Under the pieces are notes generated by a model. The model made no database searches, was not told the DNA's origin, and saw only the letters and a list, made by a program, of their open reading frames with translations. This document shows positions 20,717 through 29,367 of a stretch of 64,000 bases of DNA, piece by piece. The position numbers were made by a program, and so were the translations under genes. The stretch lies in contig NZ_JANHDP010000005.1 of assembly GCF_024494695.1 (NCBI RefSeq), positions 62,001-126,000 on the forward strand, written 5' to 3'. Source of the DNA: Natronoarchaeum rubrum. Its GTDB lineage: Archaea > Halobacteriota > Halobacteria > Halobacteriales > Natronoarchaeaceae. Numbering within the stretch: position 1 is the first letter of the stretch; each line of letters opens with the position of its first letter.

Positions 20717-21842
20717 TCTGGATCGGTCGAAACTCGAATCTGGCGCCGCCGAGCGATCCCTCGGTGAGCAAGACGGTCCAGTCGTGCGCGCGGGCGATCC
20801 GTTCGACGATCGTCAGCCCGAGACCGGTTCCGCCGCCCGTCTCGGTCGACGAGTAGCCGGCCTCGAACACCCGATCGCGGTCGTCGGCCGGGATCCCCGG
20901 CCCGTCGTCGGCGACGAAGAACCCGCCGTCGACGCTGCCGACTCGGACGCGAACCGCTTCCTCGGGGGTCGGGTCGGTCGCCCCCCGATTTCCGGTCGAC
21001 CCGTGCTCGATCGCGTCCTGACGAGCGTGCGAGTCCGGGCTCGTGGAACCGTGTTCCACGGCGTTCCGGAACAGGTTCTCGAACAGCCGCTGTAGCCGAT
21101 CGGGATCGGCGTCGATCGTCGGCAACTCGCCGCCCGCGTCGAGCGACGCGGCGCCCGTGTCGACGTTCGCCCAGGCGTCCGACGCCACGGCGTCGATCTC
21201 AACACCTTCGCGCACGTCGATCGCGCGTTCGCCGCGGGCCAGCGTGAGCGCGTCCTGGATGATCCGCGCCATTCGATCGTGGGACTCTTTCACTTGGTCG
21301 AAGTGGCCGTCCTCGCCGGTTTCGCGGGCCGCCCGGAGATGCGCGTTCGCCACGTCGAGCGGGTTCCGCAAGTCGTGGGTAATCACGCTCGTCACGCTGT
21401 CGTGACCGACGCCGTCGTCGCGGGTCGGCGCCAGTTCCGTCGCCAGCACGTACCCGTCGACGGCGTCGGGACTCGATTCGCCGGCCGCGCCGCGGCTCGA
21501 TCCGTCGAAGCTCCGAACCCGGATCGGCCGGCGTTCGGCGCCGTCGTCCGGTCGAACGCCGATCTCGGCGTCGATAGCGCTCCCGTCGGCGAGCGCGGTA
21601 CAGGCGTCCGCGACGGCCGTCTCGTCGACGGCGCCGCTCCGCAGTAGCCACTCGCGCAGGCTCGTTCCGCTCGACGCCGCGTCGAACGTCGCCGCGAACG
21701 CGTCGTTCGTCGCCGCGATCTTCGGGGTCCCGTCCGCGACGGCGTAGCCGACGACCGGCGCCGGCACCGCGTCGATCCCGACCGCGTCGGCGGCGTCCGC
21801 CCGGTCGTCCGTTCGGTCGTCCTGCTCCGTCACGGCGATCAC
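20709..21842 (-). CDS. Soluble sensor histidine kinase (PAS-like + HisKA + HATPase)
   Basis: 377 aa with GTG start at 21842 (a second GTG at 21833 is possible). N-terminal about 20-135 is PAS-like (VPAPVVGYAVADGTPKIAATNDAFAATF). H-box His156 in ITHDLRNPLDVANAHL, N-box LFENLFRNAVEHG, G1 DDGPGIPADDRDRVFEAGYSS and G2 GGGTGLGLTIVERIA are intact, so it should be catalytically active. No membrane segment: cytoplasmic sensor. A Ser/His-rich insertion (TSPDSHARQDAIEHGSTGNRGATD) interrupts the ATPase domain and duplicates the phrase EHGST, a likely internal repeat. Overlaps the downstream HTH_10 regulator. Confidence 0.9.
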   Translation of the reverse strand: MIAVTEQDDRTDDRADAADAVGIDAVPAPVVGYAVADGTPKIAATNDAFAATFDAASSGTSLREWLLRSGAVDETAVADACTALADGSAIDAEIGVRPDDGAERRPIRVRSFDGSSRGAAGESSPDAVDGYVLATELAPTRDDGVGHDSVTSVITHDLRNPLDVANAHLRAARETGEDGHFDQVKESHDRMARIIQDALTLARGERAIDVREGVEIDAVASDAWANVDTGAASLDAGGELPTIDADPDRLQRLFENLFRNAVEHGSTSPDSHARQDAIEHGSTGNRGATDPTPEEAVRVRVGSVDGGFFVADDGPGIPADDRDRVFEAGYSSTETGGGTGLGLTIVERIARAHDWTVLLTEGSLGGARFEFRPIQND

Positions 21843-22155
21843 CGGTTCCCCCGCGAGACGGCGACGCGATTGGATCGACCCGTACGACGCGCCGTGCCGG
21901 CCGCCCGGGTCGCGTCGGCCGTCCGAGTTGCGGGCCGGCGGACTGCTGTCGAGGTCATGCTGTCATGGTTGTGGCCCCGCATGCATAGCCCCACACCCTA
22001 GTAATACCGAAAACCGATCTGAAACGTGTTTCGACTGTTCGACACGACGCCGATCTTCCCGCGTGGCCTCGGTCGTCGGCGGCGTCCGGCCGACGGTGTT
22101 TCTCGGCGTGCAATCCGGGGCTGGTTTTTTCCCACCTGTCTCCGAAGCCGCGGCT
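21843..22155. other. Divergent promoter region (313 bp)
   Basis: Separates the leftward histidine kinase and the rightward ABC ATPase. It contains CCCCACACCCTAGTAAT at 21989-22005, resembling the CCCCACTCTAGCTAT blocks upstream of the two winged-helix genes. No gene is credible here; the open frame of the ABC gene extends across most of it but lacks coding character. Confidence 0.45.
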
Positions 22156-23070
22156 ATGACGGCTATCTCCGCCGACGAGGTGTCGAAACGGTACGCGACG
22201 GTTACGGCGCTGGACCGGGTCAGCCTCTCCGTCGAAGAGGGCGAAATCTTCGGCTTTCTCGGTCCGAACGGCGCCGGGAAGTCGACGTTCATCAACGTCT
22301 TGCTCGACTTCGCGCGACCGACCGACGGATCGGCGGCGCTGTTCGGCAACGACTGCCAGCGCGAGGGCGTCGCGGCCCGCGATCGCGTCGGCGTGCTGCC
22401 CGAGGGGTACTCGGTGTTCGACCGGCTCACCGGCCGCCAGCACGTCGAGTACGCCGTCCGGTCGAAGGATGCCGAAGATGACCCTGTCGAGATCCTCGAC
22501 CGCGTCGGCATCCTGGACGCGGCCGACCGCCCGGCCAGCGGCTACTCCAAGGGGATGAAACAGCGCCTCGTGCTGGGCATGGCGCTGGTCGGCCAGCCCG
22601 ATCTGCTGATCCTCGACGAGCCGACCAGCGGGCTCGATCCCAACGGCGCCGCCGAGATCCGGTCGATCCTTCGCGAGGAACGGGACCGCGGCGCGGCGAT
22701 CTTCTTTTCGAGCCACATCCTCGAACAGGTCGAGGCGATCTGCGACCGCGTCGCCATTCTGCAGGGCGGCGAACTCGTCGCCGTCGACACGATCGAGGGG
22801 CTCCGGCAATCGATCGGCGGCGGCACCAAGCTCCTGATCGACGTCGACGAACTGAACGACGCGACGACCGCAGCGGTCCGCGGCGTCGACGGCGTCGAGA
22901 CGGTGACGGTCCGCGACGGGTCGACGCTCGAAGTGACCTGCACGAACGACGCGAAGATGGACGTCATGGTCGAACTCCAAGGCCTCGGCGCCGATGTCGT
23001 GAACTTCCGGACCGAGGAGGCGTCGCTCGAAGACATGTTCGTCGCGTACACCGGGGGCGGTCGAGAATGA
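22156..23070 (+). CDS. ABC-2 type exporter, ATP-binding subunit (NosF-like)
   Basis: 304 aa from ATG 22156; upstream frame is not coding. Walker A GPNGAGKS at 36-43, signature YSKGMKQRLVLGMAL (a degenerate LSGGQ usual in ABC-2/NosF/CcmA-type ATPases), Walker B LLILDEP, H-loop SSHIL. C-terminal about 80 residues are the DUF4162-like domain (TTKLLIDVDELND..., EEASLEDMFVAYTGG). Forms an exporter with the two permeases downstream; stop and next start overlap (ATGA, 23067-23070). NosF partners copper-site maturation in nitrous oxide reductase, but no nos gene is present here, so the cargo is unknown. Confidence 0.87.
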   Translation: MTAISADEVSKRYATVTALDRVSLSVEEGEIFGFLGPNGAGKSTFINVLLDFARPTDGSAALFGNDCQREGVAARDRVGVLPEGYSVFDRLTGRQHVEYAVRSKDAEDDPVEILDRVGILDAADRPASGYSKGMKQRLVLGMALVGQPDLLILDEPTSGLDPNGAAEIRSILREERDRGAAIFFSSHILEQVEAICDRVAILQGGELVAVDTIEGLRQSIGGGTKLLIDVDELNDATTAAVRGVDGVETVTVRDGSTLEVTCTNDAKMDVMVELQGLGADVVNFRTEEASLEDMFVAYTGGGRE

Positions 23071-23876
23071 GTTGGCGGGTCATCGCGCGGACCGACGGCG
23101 CGCTGGCCGCCGAACCCCGGTCGACCCACCTGCTGCTCGGGCTGCCGGCCGCGACGATCCTCGTCGCCGCGTACCTCTACCCGATACTGGGCGCCGACCC
23201 GATCACGACCGCCCGCTTCACCGGGTTCGTCGACGGCTGGCTCGCGACCGTCGTCCCGCTCGCCGGCGTCTTGCTCGGCTACGATGCGGTCGTCAGCGAG
23301 CGCGAGTCCGGCGCCCTGTTGCTCTCGCTGTCGCTGCCCCACGGCAGGGACGACTTCGTCCTCGGAAAGGTCGCCAGCCGGGTCGGACTGCTGAGCGGCG
23401 CCGTCCTCGCCGCGATGGTCGTCGGCGCCGGACTGGTCGTCTACCCGTTCGGCAGTCTCGCCGCGGCGCCGTTTTGCGGGTTCGTCGTCGCGACCGTCGC
23501 GTTCGGGGCGCTCTGGACCAACCTCGGCATCGCGGCGTCACTCGCGACCGCGACCAAGCAGCGCGCGTTCGCGCTGGCGTTCGGGCTGTTCGCGCTGTTC
23601 GTGCTGGCCTGGGACGGCATCGCGCGCGGCCTCCAGTTCGGGCTGAACCGGGCCGGCATCGTCGACGGCGCCCTGCCCGGCCCCGTCCAGTTCGTCTTCG
23701 ATCTCGAACCCGGTTCCGCCTTTCAGCGAGTGACCGCGGGCTTTTTCGACCCGAGCGCGGCCGTCGACGGCCCCTGGTATCTCGGCGAGTGGGTCGCGCT
23801 CGCCGTCTTTCTCGTCTGGCTGGTCGGACCGCTGGCGCTGACCTACCGTCGCTTCGCGGGGAGTGATCTGTCGTGA
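23067..23876 (+). CDS. ABC-2 type permease 1 (NosY-like)
   Basis: 269 aa with six hydrophobic segments. Contains the ABC-2/NosY pattern YDAVVSERESGALLLSLSLPHGRDDFVLGKVASR, the amphipathic loop that couples to the ATPase. Its start overlaps the ATPase stop and its stop overlaps the GTG start of the second permease (GTGA, 23873-23876), so the three are one translational unit. It is a clear paralogue of the next gene (both begin SWR.(I/V)AR/YKD and have SLLLSLSLP), indicating a tandem duplication that gave a heterodimeric permease. Confidence 0.85.
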   Translation: MSWRVIARTDGALAAEPRSTHLLLGLPAATILVAAYLYPILGADPITTARFTGFVDGWLATVVPLAGVLLGYDAVVSERESGALLLSLSLPHGRDDFVLGKVASRVGLLSGAVLAAMVVGAGLVVYPFGSLAAAPFCGFVVATVAFGALWTNLGIAASLATATKQRAFALAFGLFALFVLAWDGIARGLQFGLNRAGIVDGALPGPVQFVFDLEPGSAFQRVTAGFFDPSAAVDGPWYLGEWVALAVFLVWLVGPLALTYRRFAGSDLS

Positions 23877-24685
23877 GCTGGCGCACCGTCGCGTACAAGG
23901 ACGTCCGCGACGCCGGGCGATCGCGGACGCTCTGGGCGCTCTTTGGATTCCTGTCGATCCTGTTCGTGGGCTACGCCGCCGCGTACTCCTACGTCGGCGA
24001 CGGGTCGTTCGTCGGATTCGTCGGCGGCGTCGTCGGGCTCGTCGACGGCGCCGTTCCGATCCTCGGGATCGTGCTGGGCTACCGGTCGATCTCCGACGAT
24101 CGGGCCGACGGGAGCCTGTTGCTCTCGCTGTCGCTCCCGCAGTCCCGCAGAGACCTGCTGGTCGGGACCGCGCTGGGACGGTCGATCGTGCTGCTGGTGC
24201 CGACGCTGCTCGGGCTGTCGATCGCCGGGATCTACGCGGCCCTGCAGTACGGGACCGAGGGGGCGCTCGCGTACCCGCTGTTCCTGCTCGCGACCGTCCT
24301 CTACGGCGCGTCGTTCGTCGCCGTCGGCGTCGGGCTGTCGGCGTCGACGACCGTCGATCGGCGGATCACTTACGGCGCCGTCGGCGCGTACCTCCTGCTG
24401 GTGGTTCTGTGGGGGACGCTCGTCTCGTTCGTCGTCGCCGTCCTCCACCGTTTCAACGCCAGTCTCGGTATGCCCGACTGGGCGCTGTTGCTCCAGCTCG
24501 TCGAGCCCGGACAGGCGTACGCCCGTCTCCTGCGCGTCGGATTCGACATCGGGCGCGCGGGCCGCTACGTGGGCGAGGGAACGCCGCCGTTCGTCGACTG
24601 GTGGGCCGCGCTCGCCGTGCTCGCCCTCTGGATCGCGGTGCCGCTGGCGATCGGCTACCGGCGGTTCGGGAGCGGGGACCTGTGA
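23873..24685 (+). CDS. ABC-2 type permease 2 (NosY-like paralogue)
   Basis: 270 aa, GTG start inside the stop of permease 1. Six membrane segments; coupling loop YRSISDDRADGSLLLSLSLPQSRRDLLVGTALGRS matches permease 1. Ends with RRFGSGDL, against RRFAGSDLS in permease 1, underlining the duplication. The three-gene set most likely exports or moves something across the membrane; NosFY homology (copper maturation) or drug export are the usual annotations and cannot be separated from sequence alone. Followed 123 bases later by a membrane histidine kinase on the same strand, which may or may not be cotranscribed. Confidence 0.85.
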   Translation: MSWRTVAYKDVRDAGRSRTLWALFGFLSILFVGYAAAYSYVGDGSFVGFVGGVVGLVDGAVPILGIVLGYRSISDDRADGSLLLSLSLPQSRRDLLVGTALGRSIVLLVPTLLGLSIAGIYAALQYGTEGALAYPLFLLATVLYGASFVAVGVGLSASTTVDRRITYGAVGAYLLLVVLWGTLVSFVVAVLHRFNASLGMPDWALLLQLVEPGQAYARLLRVGFDIGRAGRYVGEGTPPFVDWWAALAVLALWIAVPLAIGYRRFGSGDL

Positions 24686-24808
24686 TCGACACGGTCGGTC
24701 ACCAGCCCTCGCCGACGTCGTGGTTGGACGCCCCGATCGACGCTTCGGCGACCGGAGACCGCCGCGTTCATTACAGACGACTGTCAATACTGCGGGAGAG
24801 CTAGAACG

Positions 24809-26566
24809 ATGTCGTTCCTCGGGACGGTCCTGTCTGTCGGCCTCGACGCCGTAGCGGTCGCGCTGCTGGGCTGGGTCACCTGGCGCGCCGTCCAGTCTCG
24901 GGATCGTCCCAGCGCGCCACCGTTCGTCGCGATACTCGCCCTGCTGACGGTTCTCGGTGTCTTTTCGGTGCTCGCGGAGCTTCCGGGTACGTCGGCAGTG
25001 CCGTTTCTACCGTCGATCGTCGACTTCGGCCAGTTCGGTGTCGGGCTGATCGTTCCGGCAGTGTGGGTCGTGTACGCGCTCAGTTACACCGGTCGGGGGA
25101 CCGGGCTGACGCGGCCCCGCGTCGCCATGTTTCTGGGGATCGCGGTGCCGATCGTCCTGAGCGCCGCCGTCATCGCCGCCCCGCTTCCCAGGTCCGTCAT
25201 GGAACCGATGCTCGCGTGGCTTCTCGGCACGGAGATCATGTTTCTGTTCGGCCTGTACGTGTACGGAACCTATCTTCTGATCGGACACGGCTGGAACCAC
25301 GCGCGGATCTCGAAGCTCCAGATCGCGGTCGTGCTCGCGGCCGTCACGGCGCCGTACTTCTTCGGCGGCGAGGGGACCAGCGAGCCCATCGCGGACGGCG
25401 TGACCGTCGGCTTGCTGGTCTCCGGCGTCCTGTTCGCCGTCGCCGTGGATCGCTACCCGGTGATGACCGGGTTCCCCAAGGCAGACTACGTCGCCCGGAC
25501 GCGAGTCGTCGAGGCGCTCCGCGAAGCCGTCGTCGTGCTCGACTGGGAGGATCACGTGCTCGACGCCAACGCGACGACCGGCGAGCTGTTCGACCGCGCT
25601 CCGGCGTCGATGATCGGCGAACCGATCCACTCGATCGTCGACGGGCTGGAGGGAACCGACCTCTCGGCGGGCGCGACGGGAACGGTCACCCTCCAGACGA
25701 CGAAGGGGCGCCGACGGTTCCAGTTCAGCGTCTCGGCGGTCGACGACGACGCCGGTGAGGATGCCGACGCCGCCGCCGCTGTCGGGGGCGATGCCGACGC
25801 CGCCCCGGACGCCGACGCTGAAACCGATGCGGACGCCGACGCCGGACCCGCTGTGGACGCTGAGAGCGGGACCGACCCCGTCGCCCGGACCGTGCTGTTG
25901 CGCGACGTGACCGACCGGCAGACGCGCGAACAGCGTCTCTCGGTGCTCAACCGCGTCCTCCGGCACAACGTCCGGAACGAACTCGACGTCGTCCTCGCGT
26001 ACGCCGATCGCATCGACGACGAGGCCGTTCGGGACGGGATCCGCGAGAGCGCGACCGATCTCGTCGATCTCAGCGACAAGGCCCGGGAGGCCGAGGACGT
26101 GATGACCGCCAGCGCGGGCTCGCCCGAGCCGGTCGACCTCGCGGCCATCGCGGCCGACGTGGTCGAGCAGCACCGCGCCGCGGACGCCGACGCCGAAATT
26201 GCGCTCTCCTGCCCGGACAAACTGGTCGTCTCCTCGCACCGCTCCGTCGTCCGGCAGGTGCTGTCGGAACTCGTCGACAACGCGATCGAACACGCCGACT
26301 CGCCCCGCGTCGAGGTGACCGTTCGGGCCGGCCCCGACGGCGGCGCCGACCTCGTCGTCGCCGACGACGGGCCGGGGATCCCCGACCGGGAGCAGCGGAT
26401 TCTGGACGCCGGCCCCGAGACCCAGCACGAACACGGCAGCGGCATCGGGCTCTGGTTCGTCTCCTGGGCCGTCACGCAACTGGGCGGCGAACTCTCCTTC
26501 CGCGAGAACGATCCTGCGGGCAGTGTCGTGACTGTCCGTCTGTACGACGCCGAGTACGACGCGTGA
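24809..26566 (+). CDS. Histidine kinase with N-terminal seven-helix sensor, PAS and HATPase
   Basis: 585 aa. Residues 1-215 hold seven hydrophobic helices of the His_kinase_N/7TM type (the first two FLGTVLSVGLDAVAVALLGW and FVAILALLTVLGVFSVLAEL), followed by a PAS-like domain (about 225-310), an acidic Asp/Ala repeat linker (about 312-358), then the H-box with His386 in LNRVLRHNVRNELDVVLAYAD, N-box LSELVDNAIEHAD, G1 DDGPGIPDREQRIL and G2 HGSGIGLWFVSW. Membrane sensor kinase; signal unknown. Near the exporter and the REC-HalX gene, so it is a candidate for either output. Confidence 0.9.
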   Translation: MSFLGTVLSVGLDAVAVALLGWVTWRAVQSRDRPSAPPFVAILALLTVLGVFSVLAELPGTSAVPFLPSIVDFGQFGVGLIVPAVWVVYALSYTGRGTGLTRPRVAMFLGIAVPIVLSAAVIAAPLPRSVMEPMLAWLLGTEIMFLFGLYVYGTYLLIGHGWNHARISKLQIAVVLAAVTAPYFFGGEGTSEPIADGVTVGLLVSGVLFAVAVDRYPVMTGFPKADYVARTRVVEALREAVVVLDWEDHVLDANATTGELFDRAPASMIGEPIHSIVDGLEGTDLSAGATGTVTLQTTKGRRRFQFSVSAVDDDAGEDADAAAAVGGDADAAPDADAETDADADAGPAVDAESGTDPVARTVLLRDVTDRQTREQRLSVLNRVLRHNVRNELDVVLAYADRIDDEAVRDGIRESATDLVDLSDKAREAEDVMTASAGSPEPVDLAAIAADVVEQHRAADADAEIALSCPDKLVVSSHRSVVRQVLSELVDNAIEHADSPRVEVTVRAGPDGGADLVVADDGPGIPDREQRILDAGPETQHEHGSGIGLWFVSWAVTQLGGELSFRENDPAGSVVTVRLYDAEYDA

Positions 26567-26660
26567 ATCGTCGAAAAAGGGGTGCCGCGACTGAGTCCAT
26601 GTCAACTGGGGGGTTCAGTTCCGCGTCGCGGCGACGCGCGGAACGGGTAGAGCGCGTTCG

Positions 26661-26921
26661 TTACCAGTCTTCGGTCCCACCTCCTCGTTCGTTTCGGGCG
26701 TCGCTGATGATCTTGTACACGTGAACCGGGACGGCCACGATGCCCAACATCAGGTAGTTGAGCGTGAGGAGGTTGATCACTGCCAGCTTCGTCCGGCCGA
26801 CGTAGTAGTACGCGACCGGCGAGAGCACGAGCGCCAGCAGGATCGCCACGGGCACTGATTTGTCCGCGATCACCTGTGCGTCGCGTCCGGTATCGTCAGC
26901 AGGGGCACTATTCGTCGCCAT
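26661..26921 (-). CDS. Small membrane protein (two or three helices)
   Basis: 86 aa from ATG 26921 (MATNSAPADDTGRDAQ...). A polar, acidic head (1-22) is followed by VPVAILLALVLSPVAYYYVGRTKLAVINLLTLNYLMLGIVAVPVHVYKII, two helices separated by a short loop with YYVGRTKLAVIN. This YYxGR..LA layout resembles small haloarchaeal TM2-like proteins with a conserved tight turn. The upstream 26 codons lack an initiation context. Function unknown; the gene is alone, antiparallel to its neighbours on both sides. Confidence 0.7.
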   Translation of the reverse strand: MATNSAPADDTGRDAQVIADKSVPVAILLALVLSPVAYYYVGRTKLAVINLLTLNYLMLGIVAVPVHVYKIISDARNERGGGTEDW

Positions 26922-27212
26922 GGGTGTCAGAGGGATGGACGGAACGGCGCCGATACAGCGCGTATCCGAGAGCGGTCGTGACCGCAACGATGCTCGCAAT
27001 CCTCGTCTTGCTCACCTCCATGTCGGGATGCTGGATCGATGGGCACATAGCCCCCGAGGCAGGGTCTCAGCGTCAGAAACAGCCCCTCGTTTCAGAGCGC
27101 GAGAGGTCGCGCCCGAGGGAACGATCGCGTACCGGCCCCGCGGTGTTTCCCGTCCGGAGAACCGCCCCGCCCGTTTACTGCCGTCCCGGATCGAGTGTCT
27201 GTCAAGCGATTC

Positions 27213-27734
27213 ATGACTGCCAAGACACCCGACGACCGCGCTCGACCCTCCAGACGATCGTTCATCGCAGCGAGCGGAACGGCGGTACTGGCGGCGACGG
27301 CCGGCTGTACGGCCGTTGTGGACTTCATCGGCGACCGCCTGCTTGAAGAGGTCAACGTGTTCAACGAGATCAATCGACCGGTCGCCGGTTCGATCGTCGT
27401 GACCGATCCCGACGGCGAGACCGTGCTCGACGAGACGTTCGATATCGCCCCTTCCGACGACGACGATAGTGGTTCAGGCGGCGACAACGGGTCGAACTCC
27501 GGGGAAGACGGCCAAGGGATCGCTGTGTACGACGACGTGTGGACGGGCTCGGGATCGTACGAGGTGTCCGTCGAGCTAGACGGTACCGAGATCGACGGTC
27601 AATCCCAGGCAAGCGAGACGGTGACGATCAACGCTCCCGACGAGGAGATGCTCGCCGTCGCGCTCGGGTCCGCCGAGATGGACGACCCGATCGACTTCCG
27701 CGTCGGCGAGAGCCTCTCGGACTTCGCGGACTGA
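27213..27734 (+). CDS. Tat-exported lipoprotein of unknown function
   Basis: 173 aa from ATG 27213 (MTAKTPDDRARPSRRSFIAASG); a GTG six codons upstream is an alternative. The twin-arginine motif SRRSFIAASGTAVLAATAGC ends in a lipobox, so the product is exported folded and lipid-anchored. The mature part is a single compact beta-rich domain (about 45-160) with VVTDPDGETVLDETFDI and a Gly/Ser/Asp insertion in the middle (DDDDSGSGGDNGSNSGEDG), in the style of small haloarchaeal lipoproteins. The following gene starts 11 bases after the stop, so both could form an operon. Confidence 0.72.
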   Translation: MTAKTPDDRARPSRRSFIAASGTAVLAATAGCTAVVDFIGDRLLEEVNVFNEINRPVAGSIVVTDPDGETVLDETFDIAPSDDDDSGSGGDNGSNSGEDGQGIAVYDDVWTGSGSYEVSVELDGTEIDGQSQASETVTINAPDEEMLAVALGSAEMDDPIDFRVGESLSDFAD

Positions 27735-27745
27735 GGAAACGACTC

Positions 27746-28012
27746 GTGACCGACACTCCCGACTCACCGCTCCCGAACGTGATCGTCTCCGCGATCGAAC
27801 GGTACCGCCGACTGTACTCGGCCGTCTACGTCGAGTCGCCCTGGTTGCGAGGTGCCATCGGCGGGCTCTCCGCGCTTTCGGGAGCGATCCTCGCAGCGTC
27901 GCTGACCGACAGCCTTCCGTTTCGGCTGGGCATCATTTTCTGCACCACCTTTGCGCTCGTGTTCGCGCTCTCGGCGCTCTGTAACCACCTCGGGCGTCTC
28001 TCGGCATCGTAG
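27746..28012 (+). CDS. Small membrane protein, GTG start
   Basis: 88 aa from GTG 27746 (VTDTPDSPLPNVIV...). Two hydrophobic stretches: AIGGLSALSGAILAASLTDSL and GIIFCTTFALVFALSALC. It begins 11 bases downstream of the lipoprotein gene on the same strand, which suggests cotranscription. No family is recognised. The frame extends upstream inside the lipoprotein gene, but only as a shadow. Confidence 0.6.
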   Translation: MTDTPDSPLPNVIVSAIERYRRLYSAVYVESPWLRGAIGGLSALSGAILAASLTDSLPFRLGIIFCTTFALVFALSALCNHLGRLSAS

Positions 28013-28088
28013 CGAGCGCTCCCGGTGTTTCTGGCCCGGAAACTCCGCGTCCCGTTTGATACCCGTAGGACCGCAATCCCGAACTGAA

Positions 28089-29243
28089 ATGGCTCCCCGT
28101 ACGACGCGACGACGGTACCTCAGCGGACTAGCGATCGCGGCCAGCGCCTCCCTCGGAGGCTGTCTCGGCGACGCCGTAGAAAACGACGACCCCGACGCCG
28201 ACGGCGGCGACGCGCCGAGCAACGAGTCCGGCGATGGCGAGCAAGACTCGTCAGACGACGACGCCGACGACGCGTCCGGGTCGCCCGCGGCGACGCTTCG
28301 ACAGTACGTCGAAGCCAGTGCGGAGGCCGACGATCCGGCCGCGGTCGGCGCGTACTTCCACCCCGTCCACCCCTTCCACCCGGACAATCTCGACGCCGAC
28401 AACGCAGAGGAGTGGCTGCTGAACGACGACTCGGTCGCGGAGATCGAGACCGAGACCGTCGACCGGGACGTGACGCTCGAAGCCGTCCTCTCGGCGCCGG
28501 TCCTGCAGGCCTCGGGCGTCGAACGCGACGCGATCGCGGACGCGCTCGAGGGCGAGCGGACGGCGGTCGTCGACGTAACGGTGACCGACGAGAGCGGCGT
28601 GACGACCGAGTTCAGCGCCGCGACTGTCACGGCAGACGGCGAGTGGACGATTCTCGCGCGGGCGCTCGGAGCGAGCGACGACGCCAGCGACCCGAGCGAC
28701 GAGCCGGCCGACCCGTCGCCGTTCGACGCGCGCGTCGTCGACGAGGTCACGTTCTACCCCGACGAGGATCGCGCACGCGTCCACTTCGTCGACTCGCCGG
28801 TGGCCGACAGCGTAACCGCCGCGGCGGAGACCGCCTACTCCTCCCGGTCGTCGAGCACGCCCGAGGCGATCACCTACTTCGACCTCTCGCTCGATCCCGC
28901 GGGCGACGAGGTGCTCGTGACCGCGACGATCGACGGCGAGACGCGTCCGGTCCACCGCGAGCAGTACCCGCCGTCCGATCGGGCCGTCGACGACGTGACG
29001 TTCGACACGGACCGCGACGATGCCCTCCTCGATGCCGTCGCCCGGGTCGAGTTCAGCGGCGGCCAGACGGGCGACCGACTCGCCGTCGCCTCGACGGTTC
29101 GGGGCGACGAAACGTCGGTCGAACCGGCCGACACCGTGACGCACCTCACCGTCGGCATCGATCCCGCGGGCGACGAGGTCGTCGTGACGCTGACCGACGG
29201 CGGCGAGACAGAAGAGATCCACCGCGAACGATACCATGCGTAG
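28089..29243 (+). CDS. Tat-exported lipoprotein with NTF2-like/repeat beta domains
   Basis: 384 aa from ATG 28089 (MAPRTTRRRYLSGLAIAASASLGGC). The twin-arginine signal RRRYLSGLA leads to a lipobox Cys at about 25. An Asp/Ser-rich linker (about 30-65) precedes an NTF2-like segment (about 66-205: LRQYVEASAEADDPAAVGAYFHPVHPFHP...). Two homologous beta modules follow, each ending in a matching phrase: SLDPAGDEVLVTATIDGETRPVHREQY near 277 and GIDPAGDEVVVTLTDGGETEEIHRERY near 359, so the C-terminal half is an internal duplication of about 85 residues. Surface-attached protein of unknown role. Confidence 0.75.
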   Translation: MAPRTTRRRYLSGLAIAASASLGGCLGDAVENDDPDADGGDAPSNESGDGEQDSSDDDADDASGSPAATLRQYVEASAEADDPAAVGAYFHPVHPFHPDNLDADNAEEWLLNDDSVAEIETETVDRDVTLEAVLSAPVLQASGVERDAIADALEGERTAVVDVTVTDESGVTTEFSAATVTADGEWTILARALGASDDASDPSDEPADPSPFDARVVDEVTFYPDEDRARVHFVDSPVADSVTAAAETAYSSRSSSTPEAITYFDLSLDPAGDEVLVTATIDGETRPVHREQYPPSDRAVDDVTFDTDRDDALLDAVARVEFSGGQTGDRLAVASTVRGDETSVEPADTVTHLTVGIDPAGDEVVVTLTDGGETEEIHRERYHA

Positions 29244-29367
29244 TCGCCCCGAGCGGCCGACCGTCGGCGTCTCGCTCGGGATTCCACCCGGTGCTGCAGT
29301 ATCACCAATCGTTGTCCGGGACGCTGCCGACCAACAGCTATACGTTAGCAAAACATAATTTGTTCAT

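Noticed and set aside
25007..26605. Leftward frame of 532 codons opposite the seven-helix histidine kinase
   Set aside because: Antisense shadow; the kinase has all catalytic boxes.
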